From contig NC_030858.1 in assembly GCF_000208745.1 (NCBI RefSeq), positions 32,833,301-32,897,300 on the forward strand: a DNA stretch of 64,000 bases. The letters are read 5' to 3'. Both the position numbers and the translations under genes were made by a program. The notes beneath the pieces were generated by a model. The model saw only the letters and a program-made list of their open reading frames with translations, did not search any database and was not told the DNA's origin. Of the stretch, positions 12,899-25,600 are shown in pieces. The DNA is from Theobroma cacao. Taxonomy: Eukaryota; Streptophyta; Magnoliopsida; Malvales; Malvaceae. The stretch's first letter is position 1, and every line of letters starts with the position of its first letter.

Positions 12899-14574
12899 CT
12901 ACGTATGACACGCAGATGGTGGTGTATTATCTTCATGTGGTGATGTTTTAAGTTGTTAGTGTCTTAGCTGCCTTCACCCTCACCATTTACTTTTCCCCAA
13001 TGGATTATTTTGCTGATCTAACCATTTTAGTGAAAGCAATTGGATGACCTCCATCTTTGTTAGTTTGCACCTGCATGTTTTTAAGTTAAATGAAGTGTGA
13101 TATTGATTCTATCATGTACATAGATAACAAGGCCATCCCCTGGGTGATTATTTGTAGCTTTTCTGTTTTGTTGGTCTACTTCATTTGTGAAGTCGAATGC
13201 CAGTTTGATTGATTTTTATCTCACTCCTCGAAGATCGCTCTCTCAGAATTGCAAATTCTTGGCTGGTTTTCTCTGAACTCAAGGTTCTCTGTTGCTCAAT
13301 TTAAAGGCATAGTTCTTGTTACTCTATTGTCTATACATTTAGTCATCTGAGCGAAGTATGCTTAAATGAATTAGCTGAATGATGTAATTAGAGTCTTAAA
13401 ATTCAGGAAAACACTTTGCTGCAACTTTCTGATGGTTGATAGACAGAAGGCAGAGTGGTTCACTAACCGTAAGTTATTCCTAAAGCTTTGAGAACCAAAA
13501 GGCTAAAACTTTGGTTGGCTGCAAATGACATTCAGCTGTGACTAGTCATGGTTATGGAAGTCTCAGTGTGTCTTCATTTTAGACTAGATGCAGCAGAACT
13601 CAAACTAAATAGTAGTCTTTCTTTGCCTTTTTTGTAAAGGTATTCCGGGAGGGATTGGCTCTATGCTAAGTTGTAACTACAACGATCAAGCTTAACGGAG
13701 CTGGAGAGACATCCAAGTATATTCCTTGAAAGAGTGAATCTTACATTGAACGATACAGACACAAGCACACCTTGCACCCAATCTCCCCTGTTAGTGGTTC
13801 GTAATTAAAATCGGTAGCGTAACATCATCTCCTCTTCTTTTTATGACCAATCCACCCAAAATGCCCAATAGAATCCCAAAACCAAGTTTTTAGAGCAGCT
13901 CAGCATATTCTGGTAACTTAAAAAGTTTTGTTTAGTTGATAACTTTTGCTTTTGTTTTCTATTATTTTTTGTTTTTTGCTTTTTAGTTTTAATTAAAAAA
14001 TAAAATATAAATGACAAAAATATCAATCAAAGAGAACCTCACTAATTTGGATCAAATAACCTCCACTAATGTCAACAAGAGAGCAAGCTTGTTGTGTTGT
14101 AACCAGCTTCTTTTTCTTGGATCTGAAAATTGACCAGCTTCTACTACAATAAGTATTTGTACATAAAAATTTTCAACGTCTGAAGCCTCTGCTTCCCTTG
14201 TTTCCACCATCTAAACCCTCTACTTTAAGAATGAATGACATTATTAATTGCTCCTAAAGAAATTGCAAGACATGTTTCTACTCTATAATTTTGCAAGTAC
14301 AATACTTGCAAATGGGAAAGGGGTAAAACCTTGGATACATGCTGCTCTAAGTATATTCATGAAATGGCAATCTTATTGCTGATTGAAGACAATCAATATG
14401 CCAGACTCTGCGCCATCCACAACCCTTTAGACATCAGAGCCCACCCAATTCCACCCTCAGTCACTCAACCAACCCTTTCCCATTCTTTCCCCCGTTTTCT
14501 CCCTTAAATTGATCTTTTTCCATAACAATGAAATAGGAAGAGCAAGAATTTGGCGGCTAGCATGCTTAAGCCGT
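12899..14574. other. Intergenic region between convergent genes
   Basis: 3' UTRs of the two flanking convergent genes and about 1.2 kb of unremarkable sequence. No further gene, RNA or repeat was recognised. Confidence 0.6.
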
Positions 14575-17500
14575 TCAAGAAGCAAGGTTTGTGATGCCAA
14601 AGTATAGAGTCTTCTGATGAAAGGCATTGATGGCATAATCAACCTGGAAATGACCAATTGGAGACTTGAAGCGAAGACCATATCCAAGTCCAACTCCAGA
14701 TCCTGGTTTGCCCTGCCTCAATGCTGGATTTCCTGAAACTCAAAAATTAAACCAGTCATGAGAAGAATGAATTCTTGAAGGGCAGTTTTGCTTCAATACC
14801 TAGTGAATTAGTGATATGGGTTCTATAGTATAAAATACTATCAAAACATGATGCAAAAAAGTCTCATTCTTATGTACAAGAAGTACAACTAATCAATTCC
14901 TTTCTTGGATATCTTCCATTGCATGGCACTTTCAAGGCTATATACACTTAAATCTTTTCATAAAAAAAATATACTGGCAACGGCATTTTTACTTGTTCCT
15001 ACAATCACAAGAAGTTTAAGGAGAGTAACAATTAAAGGAGACAAGCTAAGTTAATGCACCTAAGGCATCCCAGAAGCAATTGGATGCTACAGGATAACTG
15101 TTTATGATGCAGGTTTCAAAGTGCCAGCCAAAAGGAAGAATAGAGAAATAAAAGACTGGGATGCTTTAGCCAAATATTCAAAATCTGATACATCAATACC
15201 AGAACCTGACATCTATAATCAACTACCATCCTAAAATTACAGAATAAACCATTATTCAAGTGAAGAAGATACTGCAGGCACCTGGCCCAGCTTCCTGGTA
15301 GGAATTTCTGACTGGGCACAGTTGTATGATAAATACTAAAAAGAAGCAGATGTTCATAAGTGTAGAAAGCAAAATCTTGCTGTTTTAAACTTGCGATAGA
15401 CAATGCAACTAGTTGAGAATTAACAAAAAGTCAGAAACAAGGTTTAGTGAAAACTAGAAGTATAAGATTTGATTATCATTAAGATATAACTTTGTCAGCA
15501 AATTTTAAGGGTCATAAGCAAGTAGATGAATGAGACTCACCAGGTACAAGCCGACCAGAGCCCAAATCAGTTCCACAGTCCAGGAAAAGAGAGCCTTCCA
15601 ACATCTTGCTCTGAATGCAGCAAAAAACAATCTAGGGTCATGTCATACTTCTAATTCATTACATCTATACAATAAGTCAGACACATGCAATGACAATCAA
15701 AATTTTCATTCACAAATTTTTAAATAGAATGAACAAAATTAAGTCCAGAAACTAAACAACACTTGAGACTTTTTGGAGCCTTGATAAATATAATCAAATT
15801 CAAATTAAAGTACTTCCATATTATTTATATATAAACCATTAAGTACTTCAACTTTAGCATGTATAGGACTTTAAGAAAATTGTATTTTTCTATGTTTTAC
15901 TTTAATTTAATGACAATTTCATTATTCCACATTTTAAGATAAAAGTCAGGTTATGTAGGAGATTAAAATTCCAGGAATGATAATCAGTGTAACTGGTGAC
16001 TGCACGTATTTCATTATTCAGTTTTTGATTTGGTTTGGTTTCTATGAAACAAAATAATAATTTAGTCCAGTTTAAGCATAAAAAATATAAAAATCTGTCC
16101 AGTTTTAAACCAACCCAATCTTTTTGATCATACAAACTAAACTAAACCAAATTGGTTGGTTTTGTTCGGCTTCCTTTTTAGAAAAACTGCCTGCTACATG
16201 TGTGCTCAAGCATGGACACAAACATACAAGGAGAAAGCACACCCCAAAATAATTTAGGTTAAACCATCAATCTGACATAAATGAACTCTCTTGATCTAAC
16301 AGCTATCTTTTGATGTTAAGAAATTTCAAATGCTACATGTAGCACTATTGCAGTTAAACATACCCATTAAACAGCTATCAGAGATAATAGATGTAGGAAA
16401 ATACCAAATACAGATTCTTAGAACGAATGCCCTATATATAATAATAAAGTAATTACATACCAAAGGAAATGTCAGTTCAGTATTAGCAACCAAACATGAT
16501 CTTCCAGATCCAACAGCACCTTCACCATACCCTCGAACACTACCAAGACCACCAATTGCAAATGCTTGATAAGGAGCCATATCTCCTACAATTGAGCCAC
16601 CTGTCAGGCTGTCAGAGGAAAAGGTGAGAGTGAAGCAAATTTAAAAATGATATAACACCTGATCTAGATATCTACTCCAGACCACGATTCATGCACTCCT
16701 CAAAGTCAAGATAGAAATTCCTATAATTTTTCTAATTTCAAATCATCGCTTTCTATTTAATACATGTTGGCTTCTTTTCTTCTCTGTAGCATTATTATCT
16801 CTAGTTCTGATATATTGCAAAACAAACCTCCCTTAAAGCATCTCTTGTGCTTCCAATCACAGCTGATTACAAACTTACAAACTATTCTCATATTTCTTGC
16901 TTCATGCTTTCATGCTACCAATTTCTGCCTACTGTTAGCCACCCTTAAATAATCAAGTTTATCACTTCCATGAACCAAGGAAGGGGGTGAGAAAGGGAAA
17001 AGAAAACGGAAAAAAAGCTACAGCATAGCGTGCCTTGTCAAGAGAAAGGCTGGTCCAACTTTGATGCCCTTCGATGCAACACATTTGAAACGGTTGAAGA
17101 TTAACCACTTGGATAGAACTGGAATCCCTTGTTCTATTTGCATAGTAAACTGAAATGAAAAGAAACATCCAGTTAGTGCCCTTATTCAAGATATATGCAT
17201 GTAAATTTCACTAAGCGTGTTGCAGTAAAAATGAATAGATTACATGAGAAAAACTGCGATCATTTGCCTTCGCATATTGTGATTCTTGCTTCAAGACTAC
17301 CATACTGTCATGGGCATTGCCACTGCACAAGAATTAAATTATGGTCAACAATCAGTTCGACATATTGTTTGGAATTTAAAAAGAATACAGGATCTTTACC
17401 TGCAGGTGACAGGAAACCCATCAAGGTCCCTGGTAATGGAGCGTCCGTCATCATTCAACAGGCGAACATTCTGTGAGGTGCACATTCGATAACAGTTACA

Positions 17501-18749
17501 TTCCCTCCCAAGAAACTGATTGTAAAGTACTAATGAGTATGAATGTAACAAGCTTTGACCTAACCTCAAATTTTATACTAGTTGTGCTGCTCCATTTGGA
17601 ACTTGCTGGTTCATTTAGATCCAATCCAACTGATAATCGAGACAAATTCACGCCTCCACTCCCTGAACGAGAGAAATTGTCCACAGGTATACCATGGACT
17701 CCAATCTCAGGTGAAAGTGAGTGCTGTGCCAAATGATTATAAATAAGAACTGGATCCACATTCCAACTTTACAATTGGGTTTTGCTAAATAAAATTAACA
17801 GCAACCTAACTATGATGTAAACTGTACCCTTTATTTCTTTCCCATCCACAAAAGGCCATGATGATAACAACTAAATCACAATATTGATGACATACCTGCA
17901 TGACGAAACATTGTTGAGCAACCCATTGCGGTCGAGGCCTCCGATAAGCTACCAAGATATTCGAATCATATAACCCCTTATCCCACGATACATCAAGCTT
18001 CTCACTCCCACCAAATAAATTTGGGTGTTTGATGCAAAGACTGCAACAAAAACATTGAAATAGGTGTTGGAGTAATCCCCAAAATCTAAATTCGATTGCC
18101 ACCCAACTCAAGAAACCAAGGAAACTATCTCTCCAACTCCAAATACATTTGGTGCACCAATCTGCTATACCAGAAGAGGTAAAGAGGAAATAACAAAATC
18201 ATACCAACAAATATTTAAGTCAGTATCTAAAACTCAGAAATTCTAATCATATATCCTTTACCCGCATTTGGTCACCAACCAAAGATGGCATCCTTAATAG
18301 AAAGAGGAAACCTAGTTCCAAATTATCAAAATAAAAAAAGAGTGGAGAAGAAACTAAACTGAAACTACCTGCCGATTAGTAGGGAAAGAGGACTGCCAGA
18401 GTTCCTGTTAGATAAAGAAAGTGAAAACAAGTTAAATAATTACTGAAACCCATTAACTAAAATCCCATTAGGAAGAAAAATAAAGGGTGAAAGAGCAATG
18501 AAAAATTAAAGCATGAAGTAAGAACCTTAAAGAAGGAAGCCTCATAGAAGCACAAAGCTTGTGGGTGAAATCGACATTAACATCAATCTTGGCTGTTCAT
18601 TACAAATTAAAAGATTGGAAAACAATATCATTTTCATTAAGAATAAAGCAATAAATGTGGCAGCCACTGTAACCAGAAAAAAAAAATAGAACAAAAAATA
18701 AAACAAAAGACTGACCTTTGCCTGCATGGATGCTCTTCTGAGCCCCCAT
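14575..18749 (-). CDS. OEP39: POTRA-less OEP80-type plastid outer-envelope beta-barrel (OEP39/OEP36 class)
   Basis: Eleven exons on the minus strand (18749-18716, 18592-18526, 18404-18369, 18040-17896, 17723-17565, 17470-17400, 17322-17244, 17149-17034, 16608-16461, 15610-15541, 14732-14575) splice in frame to 360 residues. It starts MGAQKSIHAGKAKIDVNVDF and ends TLYFGITNLAS. The Omp85 signature is clear: IGGLGSVRGYGEGAVGSG with VRGY at residues 260-263, and LFLDCGTDLGSGRLVPG. The short N-terminus leaves no room for POTRA domains, so this is the truncated OEP80 relative (P39/P36) rather than OEP80 or TOC75. Expected location is the chloroplast outer envelope; its function is unsettled, and full-length OEP80 inserts beta-barrels. 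The intron after 17034 has a GC donor (acaag|gcacgc). The acceptor of the tenth exon was set at 15610, giving FPLSKMLEG. An AG six bases further on would drop two residues that I recall as present in the family. Confidence 0.9.
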
Positions 18750-19931
18750 AGAGCTGGAGAAGAAAAAACCATTAAGCAAAAGAGAATGGTTGGATAAATG
18801 GTTGAGTTGGTCAGTTAGACAAAGATTGCATTTTGCACGAAATGACAATTATGCAAAACAGCAAAGACAGAAAAGAAGCGTCTTGTGTTTTGAGTGATGT
18901 TTTTCTTTGGTGAAGGGGAAAGAAGCTCAACCCAACCCAACCCAAGTTTCAAGTTTGTTATCTCCTTTGCTTCTTCTTTGGTCTTACTTGCACGTGGGCC
19001 ACTGTTTATCGGTTCTTTTTTTTTTTTTCTCTCTCTTTTATGCATATCTTTTTCCCTTGGGGCCTTTTTTTTTTCCTTAAATTTTTACAAAGTAGCCATG
19101 ACTGACTTGGAATACATTCAATAAGTTACTGCCCTACAGGAAGGAGTAGATGTAATCCAATTATCATATTTGTGCCCTTGGAGCTAATCTCTAAGTTAAT
19201 ACCAATAAAAAAAGGGGTAAGCTTTAGGTAAAATTTTTCAAGGCAAATGCGTGAGGTTTTTTTTATTGAGTTCCATTAAAGAAAATTAAATTTAAAAATC
19301 CAAATCAATAAATTAAAAAAATTTATTACAAAAACAAAACATATAAAATTTCAATTTTAATAGGCCTGACAAGAAATTAGAGACTTGAAATTCTCATCAA
19401 CTGATCACCTTTATAGACAAGTAGCAATTAGACTTAATTTAATTTCTGAAGCGATCTCCAACAAAGTAATGGAAGTAACAGCATTGTAATTTACACAATT
19501 TCTGTAATGCATGCCGATGTGGCATCAGTCCAAAAGCTACCAATTGTCACTTTTGCCAAGATGTTTTGCTTCCATTCTCAACTCCAATGAACAATTTCAT
19601 GAAAAACAAAATTGACAATGATATTAGCAAAGCAGAGAGGTCGTTGTGGCTTTCAATATCCACATGATGAATTTGATATTAAGTATCCCTGGTCAAAATG
19701 TGGCTTTCAATACCTATATAGCTATGTCCAAATCCAGGTAAACCAACAAGTAAATGGAAAACACAAAACAAAAACAAATCAATCTCTAAGCCGTAAGTAA
19801 GAAACTCAAACTTGTATTAACCTATCTCTCTGTGTTTGGATTGCTAGCCAATCCAGGCTCATGATCTTTCCTTCCTTTCTCTGGCTTCTGTGCTCCCTCC
19901 TACAAAGAATCCCTCTTTCTCAGCTCTGTAT
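18750..19931. other. Intergenic region (promoter side of the OEP gene)
   Basis: Upstream region of the minus-strand envelope protein gene and 3' flank of the next gene. Contains a T-rich tract near 19016-19040 but no open frame with a recognisable product. Confidence 0.55.
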
Positions 19932-21269
19932 TTATATAAATTTGAGTTCTGACTTCACCCAATCGATGTTCCGTTGGAACTCCCTGAGTTCCTCTTCAGA
20001 TTCCGAAAGCAGCTTTTCATATAAAGCTGATTCACCCTCCTTTATCATTCGAGTATAGGACAGACCTGCAGTAACCAGCACTGACCTCAAAAGCAAGATT
20101 ATTTTATGAGCTTGATCCATCCTATCATTTAATTTCAATTTTTCATATAGTCTTTCCGTGTCACTTCCAAATACTGTTGCCATTCTCATCACCAGTCCAT
20201 CTAGCTTTAACCCTTCCGGATTTTCCATCATGTAAATGATCTTATAGACTGAAATGGGTACCATCCCAAAATAGATTTCCATCATATGTTTCAGCTTAGA
20301 CTGCAAGTCTTGGAAAATGGTCTCTTCTGCTTCATTACCTGAAAACATATAGTAAATTTCATACATGAGGTCAACAAAGACAGATTCAATGTGGAAAATC
20401 CAATTCCTTAAGACTCTCAGAAATCTTATTCTCGTATGCACAGTCACAAGATCTAAATCATCACCAGAATCTGAGGCTTTTGGTGAAACATTCAGATCAA
20501 GTTCCTCCTTTATGTATATTTTCTTCTTCAACTCCTCAAATTTCTGTTTCAGTTTCTTGACTCTAACCCATTTCAGTTCCCCTGCATCTTTTTCCTGCAA
20601 TTCACCATCGTCATCAAGCATTATTTGACCCTCATCTTCAAGAAATAGACGCTCACTTTTGACCAGCCTCCTGTACCCCAGAGATGTTTCTATCTCCATT
20701 GCGACATCCCATGGAAACCCATACAATTGAATAGTAACATCATACAGGCTAAATTCTCCACTTTCTAATTTTTTCTTTAGCCCTTCACTCGTCTCTTGTC
20801 CATCTTCTTCAGTAAAAGCAAGACTTCCAAGATCCGTAGCTTTATTCTCTTTAGAACTCTCTTCAATCCCACTGCATTTTGGCACTATATTGTAATCCGT
20901 CATCAACTCAATGACCCTCTCATTCAATTCATCCCCTCTTTTCTTTAACCCTTCAAGACCTTCAGCTAAACCTACCAACTCATTTTCTCCTTTGGTTCCT
21001 ATCACTCTAAGAACCTCATCTTGCAACTGAGAAAGATCAAAGTTGCGACTATTACCTTCGCCGGATTCATAGAACGGTGCCAGCAACTCATAAAAATCCT
21101 CCTTTAAATCTTCTTGATTTGCCTTGAGTTCTGCTGCTGCCCCTGCCAATATATTAAGCACTTTGGTACTCCTGTCTTCGCTTACTTGGTCAAGATTTTG
21201 GTCAGTCAGGGAGAGCGTCTGATTGAGTTGGCTAACCATTTGGTGAATGTCTTTGTCTTCGGTAGCCAT
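19932..21269 (-). CDS. Unknown intronless acidic 445-residue protein
   Basis: A single long open frame of 445 codons on the minus strand, far longer than expected by chance, with an in-frame ATG (cat at 21267-21269). I do not recognise the family. The protein is rich in Glu, Asp, Lys and Leu. It has no signal peptide and no obvious membrane segment. Its N-terminal half looks helical, with LKANQEDLKEDFYELLAPFY and LKKRGDELNERVIELMTDYN. The centre carries LYDVTIQLYGFPWDVAMEIE and a Lys/Glu stretch around ELKWVRVKKLKQKFEELKKK, a possible coiled coil. The C-terminal half is more hydrophobic (RIRFLRVLRNWIFHIESVFV, MEIYFGMVPISVYKIIYMME). An E2F-like site lies about 90 bp upstream of the start. Lack of introns could reflect an old retrocopy, but the intact frame argues for a functional gene. 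Confidence 0.75.
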   Translation of the reverse strand: MATEDKDIHQMVSQLNQTLSLTDQNLDQVSEDRSTKVLNILAGAAAELKANQEDLKEDFYELLAPFYESGEGNSRNFDLSQLQDEVLRVIGTKGENELVGLAEGLEGLKKRGDELNERVIELMTDYNIVPKCSGIEESSKENKATDLGSLAFTEEDGQETSEGLKKKLESGEFSLYDVTIQLYGFPWDVAMEIETSLGYRRLVKSERLFLEDEGQIMLDDDGELQEKDAGELKWVRVKKLKQKFEELKKKIYIKEELDLNVSPKASDSGDDLDLVTVHTRIRFLRVLRNWIFHIESVFVDLMYEIYYMFSGNEAEETIFQDLQSKLKHMMEIYFGMVPISVYKIIYMMENPEGLKLDGLVMRMATVFGSDTERLYEKLKLNDRMDQAHKIILLLRSVLVTAGLSYTRMIKEGESALYEKLLSESEEELREFQRNIDWVKSELKFI

Positions 21270-21356
21270 TGATGATCAAAGAAAAAAGAAATGAGATTAA
21301 CAATAACAAGAAGAAGGAAATCTTGGCATAGCGAGAGAGAGATAGAGAGGATAGAG

Positions 21357-21370
21357 TTTTGGCGCGCAAA
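21357..21370 (-). promoter_or_regulatory. E2F-like site upstream of the unknown 445-residue gene
   Basis: The + strand reads TTTTGGCGCGCAAA, which contains TTTGGCGC and fits the plant E2F consensus TTTSSCGC. It lies about 90 bp upstream of the ATG at 21269 in otherwise AT-rich DNA. In plants such sites mark many S-phase genes. Functionality is inferred only from sequence and position. Confidence 0.45.
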
Positions 21371-22580
21371 TGTGGGTTGGGGGTTCGGTAATTCAGTTAG
21401 ATATAGCGAAGTTATTTGATTCGATCACGTGAGGATAATGTTTAATTAGATAACAGTGAAGGTTCTTGAATTTCTTTTGTCAATTATTTGATATTCTATT
21501 TAGCTAAAAAAAATATTTATTTGATATTCCAGTTTTTCCCTCTCCCCTTTAGCCAAAGGAGAAATGGAAAACATCTTGTTAATGCCCAATATATCAAGGT
21601 GAAAAAGCCTTCTTACCATACTTTTTATTTATGGATTTTTAATTTTTGTTGAAGCTAATCTATATTAATTAGTGATGATATTTATTCTAAATTAGGACTC
21701 TAAAAAATGTAATTCAATATAAATTAAAACTTTATTAATTAATTAAAATTAAAATTTATAATTTATAATAAAAGATGCTTTCAAATGACAACTTAGAAAT
21801 ATATTAAATGATGTTATCTTTTTTTTTTGTCAATTCAAAGTTTCACACACATTCATATATGTACTACATATGAATACTTCTTTTATATATTTTTAAATAA
21901 TTATTATATGTTCAAATAATAATCAAGTTCTTTCTTTTTTTTTTATCTAATTGGAACTTCTTAGTGTTATTCACGTAAAGCTGTTTTAAAAATACCATTA
22001 AGAGAAGCTAAGATAATGTTAAGCAAACTTAATGTATGAATACTGTAAGATGTAAAAGATTGTTTGATAATATTTTAACCTAATTTTAATAAATAAAGAA
22101 ATTAACTGAACCAAATCATATGTTTTAACATGGAAAAAAAACGTAACATAAAATATTTTTGAATAATTGAATATAAAAAATAAAATTAAGATAAAGTGTT
22201 AAACAAAATTAAAAAAAAAGATTAATTAAAAAAAATAATTTTCTTTATAATAATATTATGAATTAGTAGTGATTGATAAGGTGGGTCAAACAGCGGCCTA
22301 TGCAAGGAAGACTTTGGTTGGATGGGGCTAATGACAATGTCTTTCACGTAGGTGGTATAGGCTGGGGCGCTCGGCCCTTGACCACAAAAAAGGCCCTTTA
22401 ACAAAAGGAATTTAAAGACCGGAAAAAGAAAATTGAAAGGAAAAACGTAAACGCCATTTGCTCTTTCTTCCTTTGTCTCTGCTCCAAAGCCTCCAACGTA
22501 AAAGCAACACAAATCAAACCCAACTCAACCTTCTCAAGTCTTTTTTTTCTTTTTCTGGGCATTGGTTTATCTGAATTTGA
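21371..22580. other. Intergenic region between divergent genes
   Basis: About 1.2 kb separating the unknown minus-strand gene from LSG1 on the plus strand. It is strongly AT-rich in the middle (21600-22250). The last 300 bp are more GC-rich and should contain the LSG1 promoter and leader. No gene was recognised. Confidence 0.6.
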
Positions 22581-22604
22581 ATGAAAAGAGATGGGGAAGA
22601 ATGA
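22581..22604 (+). other. Short upstream ORF overlapping the LSG1 start
   Basis: ATG at 22581 opens a seven-codon frame ending in TGA at 22602-22604. It begins 10 bases before the LSG1 ATG (22591) and overlaps it in another frame. If the mRNA includes 22581, ribosomes must pass this ATG by leaky scanning to start LSG1. Confidence 0.5.
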
Positions 22605-25600
22605 GAAGACAGGTCTAGGGAGAGCCCTGATGAAGCATCATAATTCAATGATACAACAATCCAAAGAGAAAGGGAGGTTTTATAAGAGCCAGCATAAGAA
22701 GGTTTTGGAATCTGTGACAGAAGTTAGCGACATCGATGCCGTCATCGAGCAGGCTGAGGAAGCTGACCAACTCTTCTCTATCCAGCACCCCACCCCTAAC
22801 CTCCTCATCAATTTGTAAGCTCTAGATTAGTCTTTTATTATTATTATTTGGTTTAAGGATAGTTGTAAAAGATGACCCTGTTTTATTAAGTTGGTGAAAG
22901 TTTGGATTTTTTGTGTGGAGATTGTCTTTTAGAGTAATTGGTTGATTTTGTTTTTGAGTTTTATTTGTTTCTCATTGGTTGGAAATTATTTATTTTTTTC
23001 TGATGTTTGTTAGTCTTACAGCTTGGACTTTGATTGTAATAGTATTTTTAGTGAGATGTATGCCTAATGGTATGTATGTTGCAAGGATTTTCAGATTTGA
23101 CTTTGTTGTTAATTTTTTTAACTAAGGTTACCAGAATAATGTGTTTTTAATTAGAAGCTATGTTACTTTGTCTTTGGAGAGTTCATTGAGTCCCATTAGT
23201 CCTCCCCCCTCCCTTTTTAATAAAAGGATTTAACTTGATGTGTAGGCATAAGGAGATGGTTGCAGATAAGTGTCCAACTCATTCTTAAGTTGAATGTGTT
23301 GATATTAGTTCTTTCTCATATCTTTAGTTTGCCACTTTTTTCTTTTTAGAGCTTTTTGTTTATAGTGAGTGATTCTTGATCCTTTTTTCTTTATGATTTA
23401 TAGATTCAAGCCTATACAACTAATCTTTAATTTTTGATATCAGTGGTTTATCTGATGCCTGTTGTTTGTGACTAGGGACACAAGCTCAAGCACCAGTGGT
23501 ATGACACCTGAAGAAAGGAGAGAGCAACAGAAGAAAGAGGAGGCACTGCATGCTAGTAGTCTCCGAGTTCCACGCAGGCATGTCTTATTGTTTTACCAAA
23601 AACCAAGTTTCATATGTATGATTAGAATCTGAAGATTTTTTCTATTCATATAGGCCATCATGGAATGCTGGAATGTCTGTTGAAGAGCTAGATGCCAACG
23701 AGAAACAAGCTTTCTTAGTTTGGCGCCGGAGCTTGGCAAGGTTAGGCTATAACTTATTTGAACGTTTTCTTCTTTTGAATCACTTAAAAGAGGTCAATGA
23801 CAAATTATGTGATCAAGACTGTCAAAAGTAGTATTTAATTGCACAAGGATGGCTTGATCAATATTGTCAAGGATATGTCCTGGGTTTCATCCAAATTAAG
23901 CCTTCAACCAGGTCCAGAAAAAGTAAAGAGCAACTTTACCAGCCATAACAAACCTAGAAAAAACTTGAAATCAATTTGTCTCCATCTCTAAATGATTTGA
24001 TGTTTTATATGTAAAGTTAGTAATTACAGGTATTGTTCAAAACTGGCTTAAAGGTCCGTGTCCCTCTACCTGTTTTGTTGTTGATAGTGTGCAAGTCATG
24101 TCTGAAGAGAAGCATACTTTGAATAAGCCTGTTCACATAGACGAAAATTTTATGATAGGAATGATTCTTCATGCCTTATATTTTATCTTTGCAAATGGAA
24201 GCATCTAGGGAGTTGGCTTAATATCTTTCCATGTACTTTGTGTTCTCATGCCTTTCTATTTATTGCAGACTTGAGGAGAATGAGAAGCTTGTTCTCACTC
24301 CATTTGAGAAGAACTTGGATATCTGGAGGCAGCTTTGGCGGGTTCTTGAACGCAGTGATTTGGTATGATCTTTGTCTCTTGTAATGTAGAAATTTCATAT
24401 TTTTTTTGTATGAAAGGTAAATATCTTTCTACATTATATATATTGTTACATGTATGATTGACCTGAAGAAGTTGTATTAGATTGATTTGCTTAACGCAGT
24501 GTTGTCTAAGGCATGAGGTAGAATCAAAATGGAGGGCCAGAGGTGCTAGATGCCAAAAGAAAAAAAAAGCAAGCAAGCTTACCTATGTGAAGCAATGCAC
24601 TCATTTTCAAAAATAGTACACACATTAATGTTTGTTAACATAAAAGATCAAGCATTCTCAATTATCATATACTTTCACCCTAGTTCTTATCTCCAACAAG
24701 AAGTCACAGTTGGATAATATCACCCTTATTTAGTTCTTGTAAAAAGACAAGTATGGCAAATTAAGAAAACAAAATGACACTTAAGCCAAGGGTCCCTTGT
24801 AAAAATATGTGCATAGGCACGAGATGTATGTGCCTGCATAAAGGGAATGGGGTGAGAGGTGAAGGGAAGAAAGGGGGGGGAGGCACGGACGGGAGGAAGG
24901 AGGGGGTTGGGATGCCTGTCTAGACTTACTAATTTAATTTTTATTTATTATTAAGTGAGAAAAGATTTACACTTGTTTGAAGCAAATATATGAATCAAAA
25001 GCATGTGATTCTGAGGGTTTTTCCTCTCTTCAATTTTCCTAATTCGGTCAACCTTTTCTTTCTTGTGTTCCTTGTGCTTTTTCCATGCTATTAGATGCAC
25101 CTTACTAATATTCTGATCACATTGTGTTCCTTCAGCTTGTGATGGTTGTTGATGCAAGGGATCCTCTGTTTTATCGTTGTCCTGATCTTGAGGTAATATA
25201 GTATTTCTCTTGTCCAGAATATGTTGCTCTTTAAATAATGCTAAAGTAGCTTCAGATAGGTAGAGCTTCTGCTTATTTGAGATGTCTTGCGATTAATTAA
25301 TGCGCATTCTGAGACAAATGGAATTATTTTTTAGAAAGAGGAGGTGCGAGGGAATTTCTTAGTAGTGTATCGCACACTCCTTCAGATGCTAGAATGATAA
25401 CAACTCTCTTCAAATTTTGATTGATAAAAATTTAAGTTCTGCTTAATACATATACGCTTGTTTATCTTCATGTGCAAAATTGGGTTTTCATTATTGGAGT
25501 GCATTTGCATTAATTCCATTGTATATTATGAAGCAAATTGTTGAAAGACCATCTTCAGTGGTAACGTTCTAAGTTTTGCATCTTTCCAATGTCCAATAGG

